A stretch of 64,000 bases of DNA from Photobacterium toruni (GCF_024529955.1 NZ_AP024854.1:62001-126000), one strand, 5' to 3'; positions 16,929 through 26,022 are shown, numbered from the stretch's first letter. The notes: generated from the sequence alone by a model not told the origin. A program made the numbers and translations.

Positions 16929-18254
16929 TTAGTTTGCTTTAACTGTTGGTTTAGTATCACGTGCAGCAATGAAGCCGTAGAAGATATAACCAAGTAGTGT
17001 CAGAATGGTACCGCCGAATACAGCAGTTGCACCACAAGCATACACACCATAGATACTGTAAAGAACAGCTAATGTACCTACAGTTGCACCAAGACGGTAT
17101 TGCTTTTGAGATACCATGTTCTTGCGAAGTAGTACTTCAAGACCTGTCATCGATAGGATGTAAGGTACCATGTTAATAAATACTGCAAGGTTCAATAGTG
17201 CGTTGAACTGACTGATCAAGTTAGGAGAGATAGTCATTACCGCTAGTAAAATCTCCGCGGCTAGCATGATTAACATACCTGCAATTGGTACGCCTGCTTT
17301 GTTTGTTTTAGCAAAGATTTTAGGGAATAGACCTTCATCAGCCGCTGCTTTAGAAACTTGTGCGTTAGTGAACTGCCAGCCAAGTAGTGAGCCGATACAT
17401 GCAATAACTGCTGCAAGAGTCACGATGTTACCTACAGTAGGGTTGAACATGTGGCTAAATACTAGACCAAACGGTGCAGTTGATGCAGCAAGCTCTGAGT
17501 TAGGAATAATACCTTGAATAACGCCAGTAGAAGCAATGTAAACAATCGCTGCGAAACCAGTACCAAATAATACAGCTAGTGGTACGTTACGCTCTGGGTT
17601 TTCAACCGCATCAGAGTTAGCACCAGCAGATTCAATACCTAGGAATGCCCATAAAGTCAGTGCGATACCAGAAGATACAGAGTGCATTGTAGTATCGTGA
17701 TGTGGGTTCCATGCGTTCATGAATGTTTGTGGATCGAACCACCACCAACCGATGATAGATAGACCAGCAACAGGAATAATGATACCCCAAACAGTGAATG
17801 CTGAGATTTGACCAGTGATTTTCGCACCGCCAAAGTTAGCTACCATTGTGAAGATAAGAATAGCGACAACACCGTAGAATGTGTGCATTGGTGTATCAAG
17901 CCAAGGCATAAACGGTTTGATGTAACCTAAAGCAGAAACGGCAATAGCAACACAGCTAATAACCAAACACACGTAATAAGTATAAGATGAGATGAAGAAA
18001 GATGATTTTCCGTGTGCTTCTTCTGCGTAAGCTGACATACCGCCAGAGCGCTTACAAAATGCACCACATTTAGCGAATGTATAAGCAATACACATTGCGC
18101 CTAACGCAGTTACAATCCAAGATAACATTGAGATTGCACCAACTTGCGCCAAGCTTGCTGGTAGCATAATAATACCGGAACCCATCATGTTAACTGCAAC
18201 AAGTACAGTTAAGCCGACAAGGCCCATTTTTTTAGTGCCAGTATCTGATGACAT
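16929..18254 (-). CDS. PotE-like amino acid/polyamine antiporter (copy 1)
   Basis: A 441-residue APC-superfamily exchanger with about 12 membrane helices. The N-terminal helix-1 motif VNMMGSGIIMLPASLA and segments such as ANFGGAKITGQIS, WAFLGIESA and VENPERNVPLAV are closest to PotE, the putrescine/ornithine antiporter; AdiC differs in these segments. The ATG at 18254 is preceded by AGGTGA. A GTG at 18263 would add three residues but is absent from copy 2, so the ATG is chosen. It is the first gene of the operon with adiA. It should import the amino acid and export its decarboxylation product; which pair is unclear. Confidence 0.92.
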   Translation of the reverse strand: MSSDTGTKKMGLVGLTVLVAVNMMGSGIIMLPASLAQVGAISMLSWIVTALGAMCIAYTFAKCGAFCKRSGGMSAYAEEAHGKSSFFISSYTYYVCLVISCVAIAVSALGYIKPFMPWLDTPMHTFYGVVAILIFTMVANFGGAKITGQISAFTVWGIIIPVAGLSIIGWWWFDPQTFMNAWNPHHDTTMHSVSSGIALTLWAFLGIESAGANSDAVENPERNVPLAVLFGTGFAAIVYIASTGVIQGIIPNSELAASTAPFGLVFSHMFNPTVGNIVTLAAVIACIGSLLGWQFTNAQVSKAAADEGLFPKIFAKTNKAGVPIAGMLIMLAAEILLAVMTISPNLISQFNALLNLAVFINMVPYILSMTGLEVLLRKNMVSQKQYRLGATVGTLAVLYSIYGVYACGATAVFGGTILTLLGYIFYGFIAARDTKPTVKAN

Positions 18255-18480
18255 TATATTCACCTATGATTAGAAGGAGGCTAAATCTTATTTAAAATTA
18301 GATTTAGTTTTATTTAATAAACCTGATCCATGGTGAATTAATTATTATATAAATAATAAGTTTTTAATTATTTCATTGAAACGAGTACTAATAAAATAAT
18401 TAAAATATAACTCTATTTTGATAAGAATTATATTTTAAGTTGAACTCTATTTCCTTGAGTACGAGATATATAATGCGCTG

Positions 18481-18530
18481 TTTTCATAAAAATAAAACCG
18501 TAAAAACGGAATAAAGCATTGCATTTTTAG
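18481..18530 (-). promoter_or_regulatory. Conserved upstream block of the antiporter-adiA operon, copy 1
   Basis: This 50-base block matches 41 of 50 bases of the block at 23014-23063, while the roughly 220 bases between it and the antiporter start have diverged. It contains AAACCGTAAAA and TTGCATTTTTAG. A second TTGCATTTAGT follows at 18540-18550, 21 bases (two helical turns) from the first (18519). This arrangement looks like an activator site. Which regulator binds is unknown; a CadC/ToxR-type activator would be a reasonable guess. Confidence 0.55.
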
Positions 18531-18883
18531 TGTCCAATGTTGCATTTAGTATCATTATTCGTTCATTTTTTTTGTAGATCAATTCAGTTAGAGCGATTGC
18601 TTAAAATTAAAAGGTATTATTTACAATGAGTTAAAATTCTCACATACTGATAATGAGGATGTGTAAAAACAAAGACGATAAAAATACTTATTCTATTTGC
18701 TTGAATGGATAGTCACTTGTTTTAGATGATTTTTTTTTGATTATCTATTTAAGCGATACTTAACTTGTATTATTTTTAATGTTAATTAAAAGCATAATTA
18801 TATTGCTTATAGGTATGTTTTTAAGGGTTTGGTTGCGGTATTTATTGTTTTTATGCTTTTAAGGGATTAATTGTTGTATGTGT

Positions 18884-18914
18884 AAAAATCCCCCGCAGTT
18901 ACCTGCGAGGGATT
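18884..18914 (-). terminator. Terminator of the second decarboxylase operon
   Basis: On the minus strand AATCCCTCGCAG pairs with CTGCGGGGGATT (one G-U pair), loop GTAA, followed by TTTACA. The stem differs in sequence from the copy 1 terminator. Confidence 0.85.
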
Positions 18915-18944
18915 GAAAGGCAGTCACGTTATCGATTTAGTCGA

Positions 18945-21248
18945 TTATAGTGCGTCTTTTTTGATACAAAGAACGTGGTATTTACCGTCTTCGATTTCAG
19001 CGCCTTCAGTTTCGTGTTCGAAACCAGGGAATTCTGCATCCCATGCTTCTAGTGCTTTCAAGTACTGGATTTGAGGACTTGTATCATCACCGAAGTTTTC
19101 GCCACCCATTAGCATTGGAATGCCTGGTGGGTAAGGAATAACAGAGTTCGCTGCAACACGACCAACAAGCTTGTCAGAAGGTACTAGCTCTACTTCATCA
19201 GATACGACAAACTGATAAGCAGTACGTGGCTTCACTTCCATTTCTGGAAGGCTTGAGTAAGCGTGGTTCAGTACTTGGCTTGGGTTATGACGTACTAGGT
19301 ACTTGTACATACGCTCGCCAAGATCTTTCAGGCCAAGACCACGGTAAACTTCTGGCGCAGAGGCTACTAGCTCAGGCAGTAATGTTTCGATATCTGCGTT
19401 TGCATCGTAGTGACGCTTGAATGACAACAATGTGTTGATCAATGTGTCACGCTTACCTTTAGTAATACCCATTGAGAATAGGAACATTACTTGGAAGTCA
19501 GTAGTACGTGTTGGTACGATACCGAAATGGCTTAGGTATGCTGTTACAAGTGCTGCTGGAACACCGGTTTCTAGGAAGTTACCGTTGTCGTCAAGACCCG
19601 GAGTTAGCAAGCTAACTTTGATTGGATCAAGCATACACCAGTCATTGTCGATTTCGTCAAAGCCGTGCCACTTGTCACCAGGAGTCAATTTCCAGTTCTG
19701 TTGGATAGTCATTAGAGACTCAACAGAAGCGTCTTCGAAATTAACTTTATCACCGTTCATTTCGGTAACAGTTTCAGCGTTCCAAGGCTTGAAGAACCAA
19801 TCGTTTTCAGCCGTGTAATCGTTGAATAGTTGACGCATGTTTTGACGGAAGATGATCGCTTCGCGGTTAACTTCGTTAGTTAGCGATAGACCACTTTCGC
19901 CTTTCATCATGTTCGCAGCAACATCGTTAGACGCACAGATTGCGTATAGTGGTGATGTTGAAGTGTGCATCATGTAAGCTTGGTTGAAACGATCGAAGTT
20001 AATCGCGTTTTCACCGTTACGTACGTGAATGTATGATGCTTGAGACAATGCATTCAATAACTTGTGCGTTGAGTGAGTTGCAAATACTGTAGGACCTGTG
20101 TGGTCTTTAGCATCGCCACGCATTGCGAAGTGACCCTTGTAGATAGGGTTAAAACGTGCGTAACCAAACCAAGCTTCATCCATGTGAATACGGCTAGAGC
20201 TTTCGCCTAGTAGCGCTTCAGTCACTTCTGAGTGGTAACATAAACCGTCGTAAGTACAGTTAGTTACTACAGCGTAGCTTGCTTTTTTCTCATCAGCGTT
20301 GAAGGGAATGCCCGCATTTTTCGCTTTAAGCGCAATGCCTTCTTTGCTCATTTGAACTTTGCTGATTGGACCGATGATACCGTAGCAGTTACGGCTAGGC
20401 ACCATGTAGATTGGACGCGCGCCAGTTAGGATCAGACCTTGCTCGATTGATTTGTGACAGTTACGGTCACAGATAGCAATGTCATCATCTTTCATACATG
20501 CTTGCATGATAGTACGGTTTGAACCTGAAGTACCTACGATACCAGAGTAAGACTGGTGAGCACCGAAGATCTTAGCCGCTTCAACTTCTGAATCTTTAAA
20601 TGCGCCACTGTGGTCAAGTAATGAGCCTAGTGCAGCACGTTCGATACCCATATCGGTACGGAACAAGTTTTCGCCGAAGAATTCAAAGAATTGGTTACCA
20701 GCAGGGGTCTTAGTAAAACCGATACCACCTTGGTGACCTGGTGCAGACCATGAGTACTCATGGATGTCGTTGTAGTGCATCATCGCTTTCATAAACGGTG
20801 GTAGCACTTGTGCACGGTAACGACGCATAGAAGCAACGATACGGCCAGCAACGAAATCAGCAGTATCTTCTAGTACTGAGTAACACTCATCAACACGTTC
20901 CATTAACTGGCGGTTGTTAAGAATAGAGGTACGAGCGCGTTCTGCTAGTAGAAATACTGGCACTTCAGATTGACGTGCTTGTAGTGCTGCTAACAAATCA
21001 ACTTCTTCGTGAGAGTTAACGATTTGCTCTTCAGTTTTTTCTAGTGCTAATACTAGGCTGTCGATTTGAGAAGACAGAATAACTGCGCGTGCATCTTCGT
21101 AAGAAGTTGCAGTGATGATTTCGATAGAGCGATTTTGTAGTTCAGCAACGAGTGACTTAGTTGCACGATCTGCAAAGCTGTTTGGCGTAATATTTTGGTG
21201 CTCAATAACGAGAGCACGCATTTTATTATTAGTACTATTGTTGTTCAT
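18945..21248 (-). CDS. adiA: Arginine decarboxylase, AdiA type (copy 2)
   Basis: A 767-residue paralogue of the copy 1 enzyme, offset by exactly 4,530 bases. All catalytic motifs are the same, including K396 in THSTHKLL. Protein differences are confined to residues 573-574 (SH) and 645-649 (ERMYK), both in the C-terminal half. In the DNA, the 5' roughly 1.5 kb show no difference in the stretches I compared, and the changes cluster in the 3' third. That pattern suggests recent duplication or gene conversion. It is second in an operon with its own antiporter copy. Function as for copy 1: proton-consuming decarboxylation of arginine. Confidence 0.93.
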   Translation of the reverse strand: MNNNSTNNKMRALVIEHQNITPNSFADRATKSLVAELQNRSIEIITATSYEDARAVILSSQIDSLVLALEKTEEQIVNSHEEVDLLAALQARQSEVPVFLLAERARTSILNNRQLMERVDECYSVLEDTADFVAGRIVASMRRYRAQVLPPFMKAMMHYNDIHEYSWSAPGHQGGIGFTKTPAGNQFFEFFGENLFRTDMGIERAALGSLLDHSGAFKDSEVEAAKIFGAHQSYSGIVGTSGSNRTIMQACMKDDDIAICDRNCHKSIEQGLILTGARPIYMVPSRNCYGIIGPISKVQMSKEGIALKAKNAGIPFNADEKKASYAVVTNCTYDGLCYHSEVTEALLGESSSRIHMDEAWFGYARFNPIYKGHFAMRGDAKDHTGPTVFATHSTHKLLNALSQASYIHVRNGENAINFDRFNQAYMMHTSTSPLYAICASNDVAANMMKGESGLSLTNEVNREAIIFRQNMRQLFNDYTAENDWFFKPWNAETVTEMNGDKVNFEDASVESLMTIQQNWKLTPGDKWHGFDEIDNDWCMLDPIKVSLLTPGLDDNGNFLETGVPAALVTAYLSHFGIVPTRTTDFQVMFLFSMGITKGKRDTLINTLLSFKRHYDANADIETLLPELVASAPEVYRGLGLKDLGERMYKYLVRHNPSQVLNHAYSSLPEMEVKPRTAYQFVVSDEVELVPSDKLVGRVAANSVIPYPPGIPMLMGGENFGDDTSPQIQYLKALEAWDAEFPGFEHETEGAEIEDGKYHVLCIKKDAL

Positions 21249-21340
21249 AATAATGCCTGAATAAAATAATTAGTGGCAGATGTGTTTTACCGCAACATAG
21301 ATTTATGAAGTAATAAAAATCTGACCGAATATTTTAGAAA

Positions 21341-21399
21341 GAGAATAAATAATGCTGTTTATTAAAAATTAATTATCAGCGTATTTATTATTTATTCCC
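21341..21399 (-). other. Intercistronic hairpin, copy 2
   Basis: Counterpart of the copy 1 hairpin in a 210-base spacer identical except for one G-to-A change in the left arm (GAGAATAAATAAT). Twelve of 13 pairs remain. Confidence 0.55.
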
Positions 21400-21458
21400 A
21401 TTTCCGTTCTAGCGAGTTATTAATAAATTTCTTTATATCGAATTTATTAAATCTTTAA

Positions 21459-22784
21459 TTAGTTTGCTTTAACTGTTGGTTTAGTATCACGTGCAGCAAT
21501 GAAGCCGTAGAAGATATAACCAAGTAACATCAGAATGGTACCGCCAAATACTGCGGTAGAACCACAAGCGTACACACCATAGATACTGTAAAGAACAGCT
21601 AATGTACCTACAGTTGCACCAAGACGGTATTGCTTTTGAGATACCATGTTCTTGCGAAGTAGTACTTCAAGACCTGTCATCGATAGGATGTAAGGTACCA
21701 TGTTAATAAATACTGCAAGGTTCAATAGTGCGTTGAACTGGCTGATCAAGTTAGGAGAGATAGTCATTACCGCTAGTAAAATCTCAGCGGCTAGCATGAT
21801 TAACATACCTGCAATTGGTGCGCCTGCTTTGTTTGTTTTAGCAAAGATTTTAGGGAATAGACCTTCATCAGCCGCTGCTTTAGAAACTTGTGCGTTAGTG
21901 AACTGCCAGCCAAGTAGTGAGCCGATACATGCAATAACTGCTGCAAGAGTCACGATGTTACCTACAGTAGGGTTGAACATGTGGCTAAATACTAGACCAA
22001 ACGGTGCAGTTGATGCAGCAAGCTCTGAGTTAGGAATGATACCTTGAATAACGCCAGTAGAAGCAATGTAGATGATTGCAGCGAAACCAGTACCGAATAA
22101 TACAGCTAGTGGTACGTTACGCTCTGGGTTTTCAACCGCATCAGAGTTAGCACCAGCAGATTCAATACCTAGGAATGCCCATAAAGTCAGTGCGATACCA
22201 GAAGATACAGAGTGCATAGTTGCTGAGTGGTGTGGATTCCATGCGCTCATGAATGTTTGTGGATCGAACCACCACCAACCGATGATAGATAGACCAGCAA
22301 CAGGAATAATGATACCCCAAACAGTGAATGCTGAGATTTGACCAGTAATTTTCGCACCGCCAAAGTTAGCTACCATGGTTAGAATAAGAATAGCGACAAC
22401 ACCGAAGAATGTATGAATCGGTGTATCAAGCCAAGGCATAAACGGTTTGATGTAGCCTAGCGCAGAAACGGCAATGGCAACACAGCTAATAACCAAACAC
22501 ACGTAGTAAGTGTAAGATGAGATGAAGAAAGATGATTTTCCGTGTGCTTCTTCTGCGTAAGCTGACATACCGCCAGAGCGCTTACAAAATGCACCACATT
22601 TAGCGAATGTATAAGCAATACACATTGCGCCTAACGCAGTTACAATCCAAGATAACATTGAGATTGCACCAACTTGCGCCAAGCTTGCTGGTAGCATAAT
22701 AATACCGGAACCCATCATGTTAACTGCAACAAGTACAGTTAAGCCGACAAGTCCCATTTTTTTAGTGCCAGTATCTGATGACAT
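21459..22784 (-). CDS. PotE-like amino acid/polyamine antiporter (copy 2)
   Basis: A 441-residue paralogue of the copy 1 antiporter with the same helix-1 motif MMGSGIIMLPA. About ten amino-acid differences are dispersed. Examples are TPIHTFFG against TPMHTFYG, FMSAWNPHHSATMHS against FMNAWNPHHDTTMHS, KAGAPIAG against KAGVPIAG, and CGSTAVF against CGATAVF. Most are conservative or in loops. It is the first gene of the upstream operon, followed by adiA copy 2. The start is fixed by ATG 22784, since the GTG found three codons earlier in copy 1 reads GTA here. Confidence 0.92.
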   Translation of the reverse strand: MSSDTGTKKMGLVGLTVLVAVNMMGSGIIMLPASLAQVGAISMLSWIVTALGAMCIAYTFAKCGAFCKRSGGMSAYAEEAHGKSSFFISSYTYYVCLVISCVAIAVSALGYIKPFMPWLDTPIHTFFGVVAILILTMVANFGGAKITGQISAFTVWGIIIPVAGLSIIGWWWFDPQTFMSAWNPHHSATMHSVSSGIALTLWAFLGIESAGANSDAVENPERNVPLAVLFGTGFAAIIYIASTGVIQGIIPNSELAASTAPFGLVFSHMFNPTVGNIVTLAAVIACIGSLLGWQFTNAQVSKAAADEGLFPKIFAKTNKAGAPIAGMLIMLAAEILLAVMTISPNLISQFNALLNLAVFINMVPYILSMTGLEVLLRKNMVSQKQYRLGATVGTLAVLYSIYGVYACGSTAVFGGTILMLLGYIFYGFIAARDTKPTVKAN

Positions 22785-23472
22785 TATATTTACCTATAAT
22801 CAGGAAGGATATAAACGCTATATATATAGTTTATTTATCGTAATGAAAAATAAAGTCATGCAGCTTAAATAATATAAATAAAAGGTAATTGTTAAATTAT
22901 TTTTTTTGATTATGTTAGCTAACAAAAAAAATAAATTAAAAAATACTTAGTTCTATTATTTTTATTTAATCGCATTGCCGTTTAGCTATTTAACGAGGGC
23001 TATGATGCTGCTATTTTGATAAAAAAAAAACCGTAAAAGCGCAAAGAAACGTTGCATATTTAGAGAGTAATGTCATAAATAATATTGTTATTCGATTCCG
23101 GTTTTTTAAGAAAAATAGGTGTCAAATCGAAGTGATTATTGTTTTTTTATTTTAAAATCCATTTATAACAAGTGGTTGTGTATTTGTTTTATTTAAAATA
23201 TTGCTCTTACTTAGAATGATAAAGTTAATATATTTAAATAGTTATGCGAATGAAATGAAATTAAAGTCGTTTTAATTTGTTTTTATTTTTTTTAAATAAG
23301 GGATTAAGATATATTTAATCTATCTCTAATGAGCATTTTTTTGATGATTATTAGATTTTTTATCGCCCTATTTATATGTCATTTATTTTAGCTATAAAAT
23401 CGTTACTGACTTTCAAGTGGTTAAGTGGTTAAGTGTTAGTATGGTATTTATTTTTGATATTCTGGTGGTATC
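22785..23472. other. Gap between the copy 2 antiporter and the pilin gene
   Basis: 690 very AT-rich bases with the promoter block of the second operon (23014-23063) and, on the other strand, whatever drives the pilin gene. No ORF is convincing. Confidence 0.65.
23014..23063 (-). promoter_or_regulatory. Conserved upstream block of the antiporter-adiA operon, copy 2
   Basis: Counterpart of 18481-18530 with AAACCGTAAAA and TTGCATATTTAG. Only one clear TTGCAT element remains here; the second position (about 23070-23085, ATGTCATAAATA) is degenerate. The two operons may therefore respond with different strength to the same regulator. Confidence 0.55.
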
Positions 23473-24207
23473 GTGAAGCATAAATTAGGTTTTACATTAA
23501 TAGAGCTTGTGATCGTCATTGTCATTTTAGGTATCTTAGCCGTGATTGCTGCACCTAAATTTATGAGTATACAGTCAGATGCACGTAAGGCAGACTTACA
23601 GCAGTTAGCGGCAACCTTGAAATCGACTATTGCAACGGTGAATGCGAAAGCGATGATTGAGGGAAAGGAAACGGCATTAAGCGATACTGTTGATGGAATC
23701 GCAATAGCTAATGGTTATCCGACGGCAACAAACAGCGGTATTGTTCAATCCTTAGCTTCATCGAATGCTTGGTATCATTATCCTATTGATATAAAGAAAC
23801 TTGCGTTAGGTGATCATTTTTGGAGTGATTGGGCAGGCAATAAGCTGCAATTAAATACGGGGATGATGGTCTTTTCATTAAAGAATTTATCAGGCCTTAC
23901 GCAGTCACAAATTTTAAATCGTCATTGTTATGTAATGTATTTTGATTTAGCGGCGGGTGATGCGGCGTCTGGAAAAGCGCAGTCGAACGCTAACGATGGT
24001 AAATCTACGTCAGGTTGGCGAAATAAGTTATATCAGCTACATAAGAAAATTTGGCAGAAAGGAATTTGCCCTTATGTATTAAAGCCATTTAAATTAGATA
24101 GCTATTTTACTATTTGTCATCAGCCAACAGAGGGTAAAGGTAGCGCAGGTGATAATTTACCTAGTCTTAATGCTCCTATGATTAAAGTTGTTGATGATAA
24201 ATGCTGA
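23473..24207 (+). CDS. Type IV pilin-like protein (orphan)
   Basis: A 244-residue protein with a class III (prepilin peptidase) leader. MKHKLG is followed by the processed FTLIELVIVIVILGILAVIA, with Glu at position +5 of the mature protein. The rest is a long soluble domain with four to six Cys, unlike the roughly 150-residue major pilins, and the C-terminal pair (ICHQ, DDKC) may form the usual disulfide loop. The start is GTG with only a weak ribosome-binding site. No pilus assembly genes are nearby, so it could be a minor pilin or MSHA-like pilin that uses machinery encoded elsewhere. Confidence 0.85.
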   Translation: MKHKLGFTLIELVIVIVILGILAVIAAPKFMSIQSDARKADLQQLAATLKSTIATVNAKAMIEGKETALSDTVDGIAIANGYPTATNSGIVQSLASSNAWYHYPIDIKKLALGDHFWSDWAGNKLQLNTGMMVFSLKNLSGLTQSQILNRHCYVMYFDLAAGDAASGKAQSNANDGKSTSGWRNKLYQLHKKIWQKGICPYVLKPFKLDSYFTICHQPTEGKGSAGDNLPSLNAPMIKVVDDKC

Positions 24208-24227
24208 TATAAGGTGAATGATGATAT

Positions 24228-24254
24228 AAAAAGGCGCAAGTAAGCGCCTTTTTT
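24228..24254. terminator. Bidirectional terminator between pilin and slyB
   Basis: Stem AAAAAGGCGC / GCGCCTTTTT with loop AAGTAA, lying between convergent genes. Confidence 0.85.
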
Positions 24255-24279
24255 AATTATTGCGTTTTATGGGTAACAA

Positions 24280-24747
24280 TTAAGCCGGCGTTACTCGTGA
24301 AGTACCATCGGCGCTTTCATTTATTTGAACGCGTTCGCCTGTATGGAACATTACTTGAGAGTTGACCTGTTGGACGATTGAAACGGTACGACCGCTATCC
24401 ATTTTTATGGTTAGGTTAACACCATTACGCTTAGTCACCTGATTACCTGCGGCATTACCTAAATAACCACCAAGTAATGCACCACCAATAGAGGCAATTT
24501 CAGAGCCTGTTCCGCCGCCAACCCCTGATCCTAGAATGCCACCAATAGCCCCTCCGGCTAATGTGCCAATCCCATTACCATTACCATTTAGAGTCACCGC
24601 TTGAGTACGTACTACCGTACCGTAATAGACTTGTTGCATTTGACGCGCATCATTTACATTGTAGGCATTGCCATAAGGGTTGGTCGCACAGCCAGCGAGA
24701 CCGAAAGTTGAGGCTATAATGATGACAGCAAGAAGTTTGGTTTTCAT
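24280..24747 (-). CDS. slyB: Outer-membrane lipoprotein, SlyB/Pcp family
   Basis: A 155-residue lipoprotein. The signal peptide ends in the lipobox LAGC, with lipidation at Cys19. VYYGTVVRTQAV leads into a glycine-zipper segment (about residues 58-100, many GG and GxxxG), typical of the 2TM glycine-zipper family. A C-terminal domain with the GERVQI motif follows. SlyB protects outer-membrane proteins under envelope stress in E. coli. Single gene. Confidence 0.92.
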   Translation of the reverse strand: MKTKLLAVIIIASTFGLAGCATNPYGNAYNVNDARQMQQVYYGTVVRTQAVTLNGNGNGIGTLAGGAIGGILGSGVGGGTGSEIASIGGALLGGYLGNAAGNQVTKRNGVNLTIKMDSGRTVSIVQQVNSQVMFHTGERVQINESADGTSRVTPA

Positions 24748-24877
24748 TGAATATGCTTCGCTAAAAATACAGTGTATAAAATAATTGTTGCTAATTTGAG
24801 CCTTTTTATTTAGAAAATAAAGCAGTAAATCTGATTTTACAAAAACAATTATTTGAGATCACTAACGAAAGCTAGGT

Positions 24878-25459
24878 TTATTTAGCATGACCACTTTTAT
24901 CTGCATGATAGGTATTGATAAAACGATCATAATAGCTTTGTAATTGCTGTGCTTGTTGATGCTCGTGCAATTGATTCAATAATTCAATACCCACTTCACA
25001 GGTACATAAATTGCCATCTTGTTGATTACGACGTAGGGCATAAGTCGATGTTTGCTGGGGCGTTAAAGCAATTCGAGGTAATTGGCTTAACCATGGACTT
25101 TTTCGTACCATTTTTCGTGCTTCTTGCCAGGTTGCATCAAGAATAATGAATAATATTTTACGATCATTGTCTATCGGTAGTGTTAGATGCATGGGGGGGT
25201 GTTGTTCATCGCTAGGAAAAACTAACCATGGTTGATAATGAGGGTTCTGTAGCTGATTTAATAATGCTTGTGGTGGTTCTGTTCGGTGCCACATTTCGAC
25301 GCGGCAACTAGGCTGTGTACGGGTCATTAACACACCAGTATTGGTATCTTTATTGCGTTCGCGTGAATGAGTAAGAAGTACAAAGTCGGCCGTTGATTGT
25401 AATTGTGGTTCAATATCACAGATACAATTAAATTGAAAACCGCAACGCTGACAAGCCAT
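24878..25459 (-). CDS. tapT: tRNA-uridine aminocarboxypropyltransferase (DTW domain, TapT/YfiP)
   Basis: A 193-residue DTW-domain protein that makes acp3U in the variable loop of tRNAs using SAM. The N-terminal zinc-like cysteine motif CQRCGFQFNCICD is at residues 3-15. LLTHSRERNKDTNTG and the DTW-family motif DATWQEARKM follow. The frame is open to 25519, but the ATG at 25459 has GAGAG seven bases before it and gives the family start MACQRCG. The downstream region (24748-24877) is without a gene. Confidence 0.9.
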   Translation of the reverse strand: MACQRCGFQFNCICDIEPQLQSTADFVLLTHSRERNKDTNTGVLMTRTQPSCRVEMWHRTEPPQALLNQLQNPHYQPWLVFPSDEQHPPMHLTLPIDNDRKILFIILDATWQEARKMVRKSPWLSQLPRIALTPQQTSTYALRRNQQDGNLCTCEVGIELLNQLHEHQQAQQLQSYYDRFINTYHADKSGHAK

Positions 25460-25542
25460 AATTTCTCTCGAAGTAAACAATAAAGGTGGCAGTGTGGCAT
25501 AACGCCACCTTTGAGTCACGATAGAGAATAAGATTGGTATAT

Positions 25543-25962
25543 TTATTGACGTTGGAGAATTAACCCTTCAACCCCTAACTCATAGGTTTGGCCATCGACA
25601 GTCTCTTGTTGAGTACTTAATTGTTCTGAGTGGGGATCATAACTATAGATACGTTCGCTATTTAATGGTCGCCCTTGATGGGTTGTCATGGTCACTTTTA
25701 CACTGGTTGGGTTAAGTGCTTGCCAATGACCGGTTTCAAGTAAATCTGGGTCACCATTAGTATAAGTGTAAGTTGTTGTTGCAGCATGATCATCAGCTAA
25801 GTGGAGATGTGTAGTTAATCCCATTTCGGTATCACTTTTATAGTTACCTACCCATTGTGATTCAGCAGGATCACTTTTAAAGGCGGTAGGCATCCAACTC
25901 GCACAGCCTGATAAAGTTGTTGCCGCTAACAGCAATGCAAGTGATAAACGTGGGTATGTCAT
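25543..25962 (-). CDS. Predicted lipoprotein of unknown function
   Basis: A 139-residue protein with a signal peptide and lipobox LSGC (Cys20), followed by Ala, so outer-membrane sorting is expected. The mature part (WVGNYKSDTEMGLTTHLHL, TGHWQALNPTSVKVTM) alternates strands like the small beta-barrel of NlpE-type lipoproteins. That fold resemblance is weak, and the CXXC motif of NlpE is missing. The gap to tapT is about 80 bases on the same strand, so the two may be co-transcribed. Confidence 0.8.
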   Translation of the reverse strand: MTYPRLSLALLLAATTLSGCASWMPTAFKSDPAESQWVGNYKSDTEMGLTTHLHLADDHAATTTYTYTNGDPDLLETGHWQALNPTSVKVTMTTHQGRPLNSERIYSYDPHSEQLSTQQETVDGQTYELGVEGLILQRQ

Positions 25963-26022
25963 TTTATACTCTCTATGGTAGGCTCAATTTCAACATTGAA
26001 ATTAGCACAATTAGGACAATCA

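Larger units (their letters stand above)
18255..18944. other. Gap between the two operons
   Basis: 690 AT-rich bases between the start of the copy 1 antiporter and the end of the copy 2 decarboxylase. It holds the copy 1 promoter block (18481-18530), two TTGCATTT repeats and the copy 2 terminator (18884-18914). No ORF is convincing. Confidence 0.7.

Noticed and set aside
14393-22800. The repeated operons as a composite transposon
   Set aside because: No transposase, terminal inverted repeats or target-site duplication is visible at the edges.
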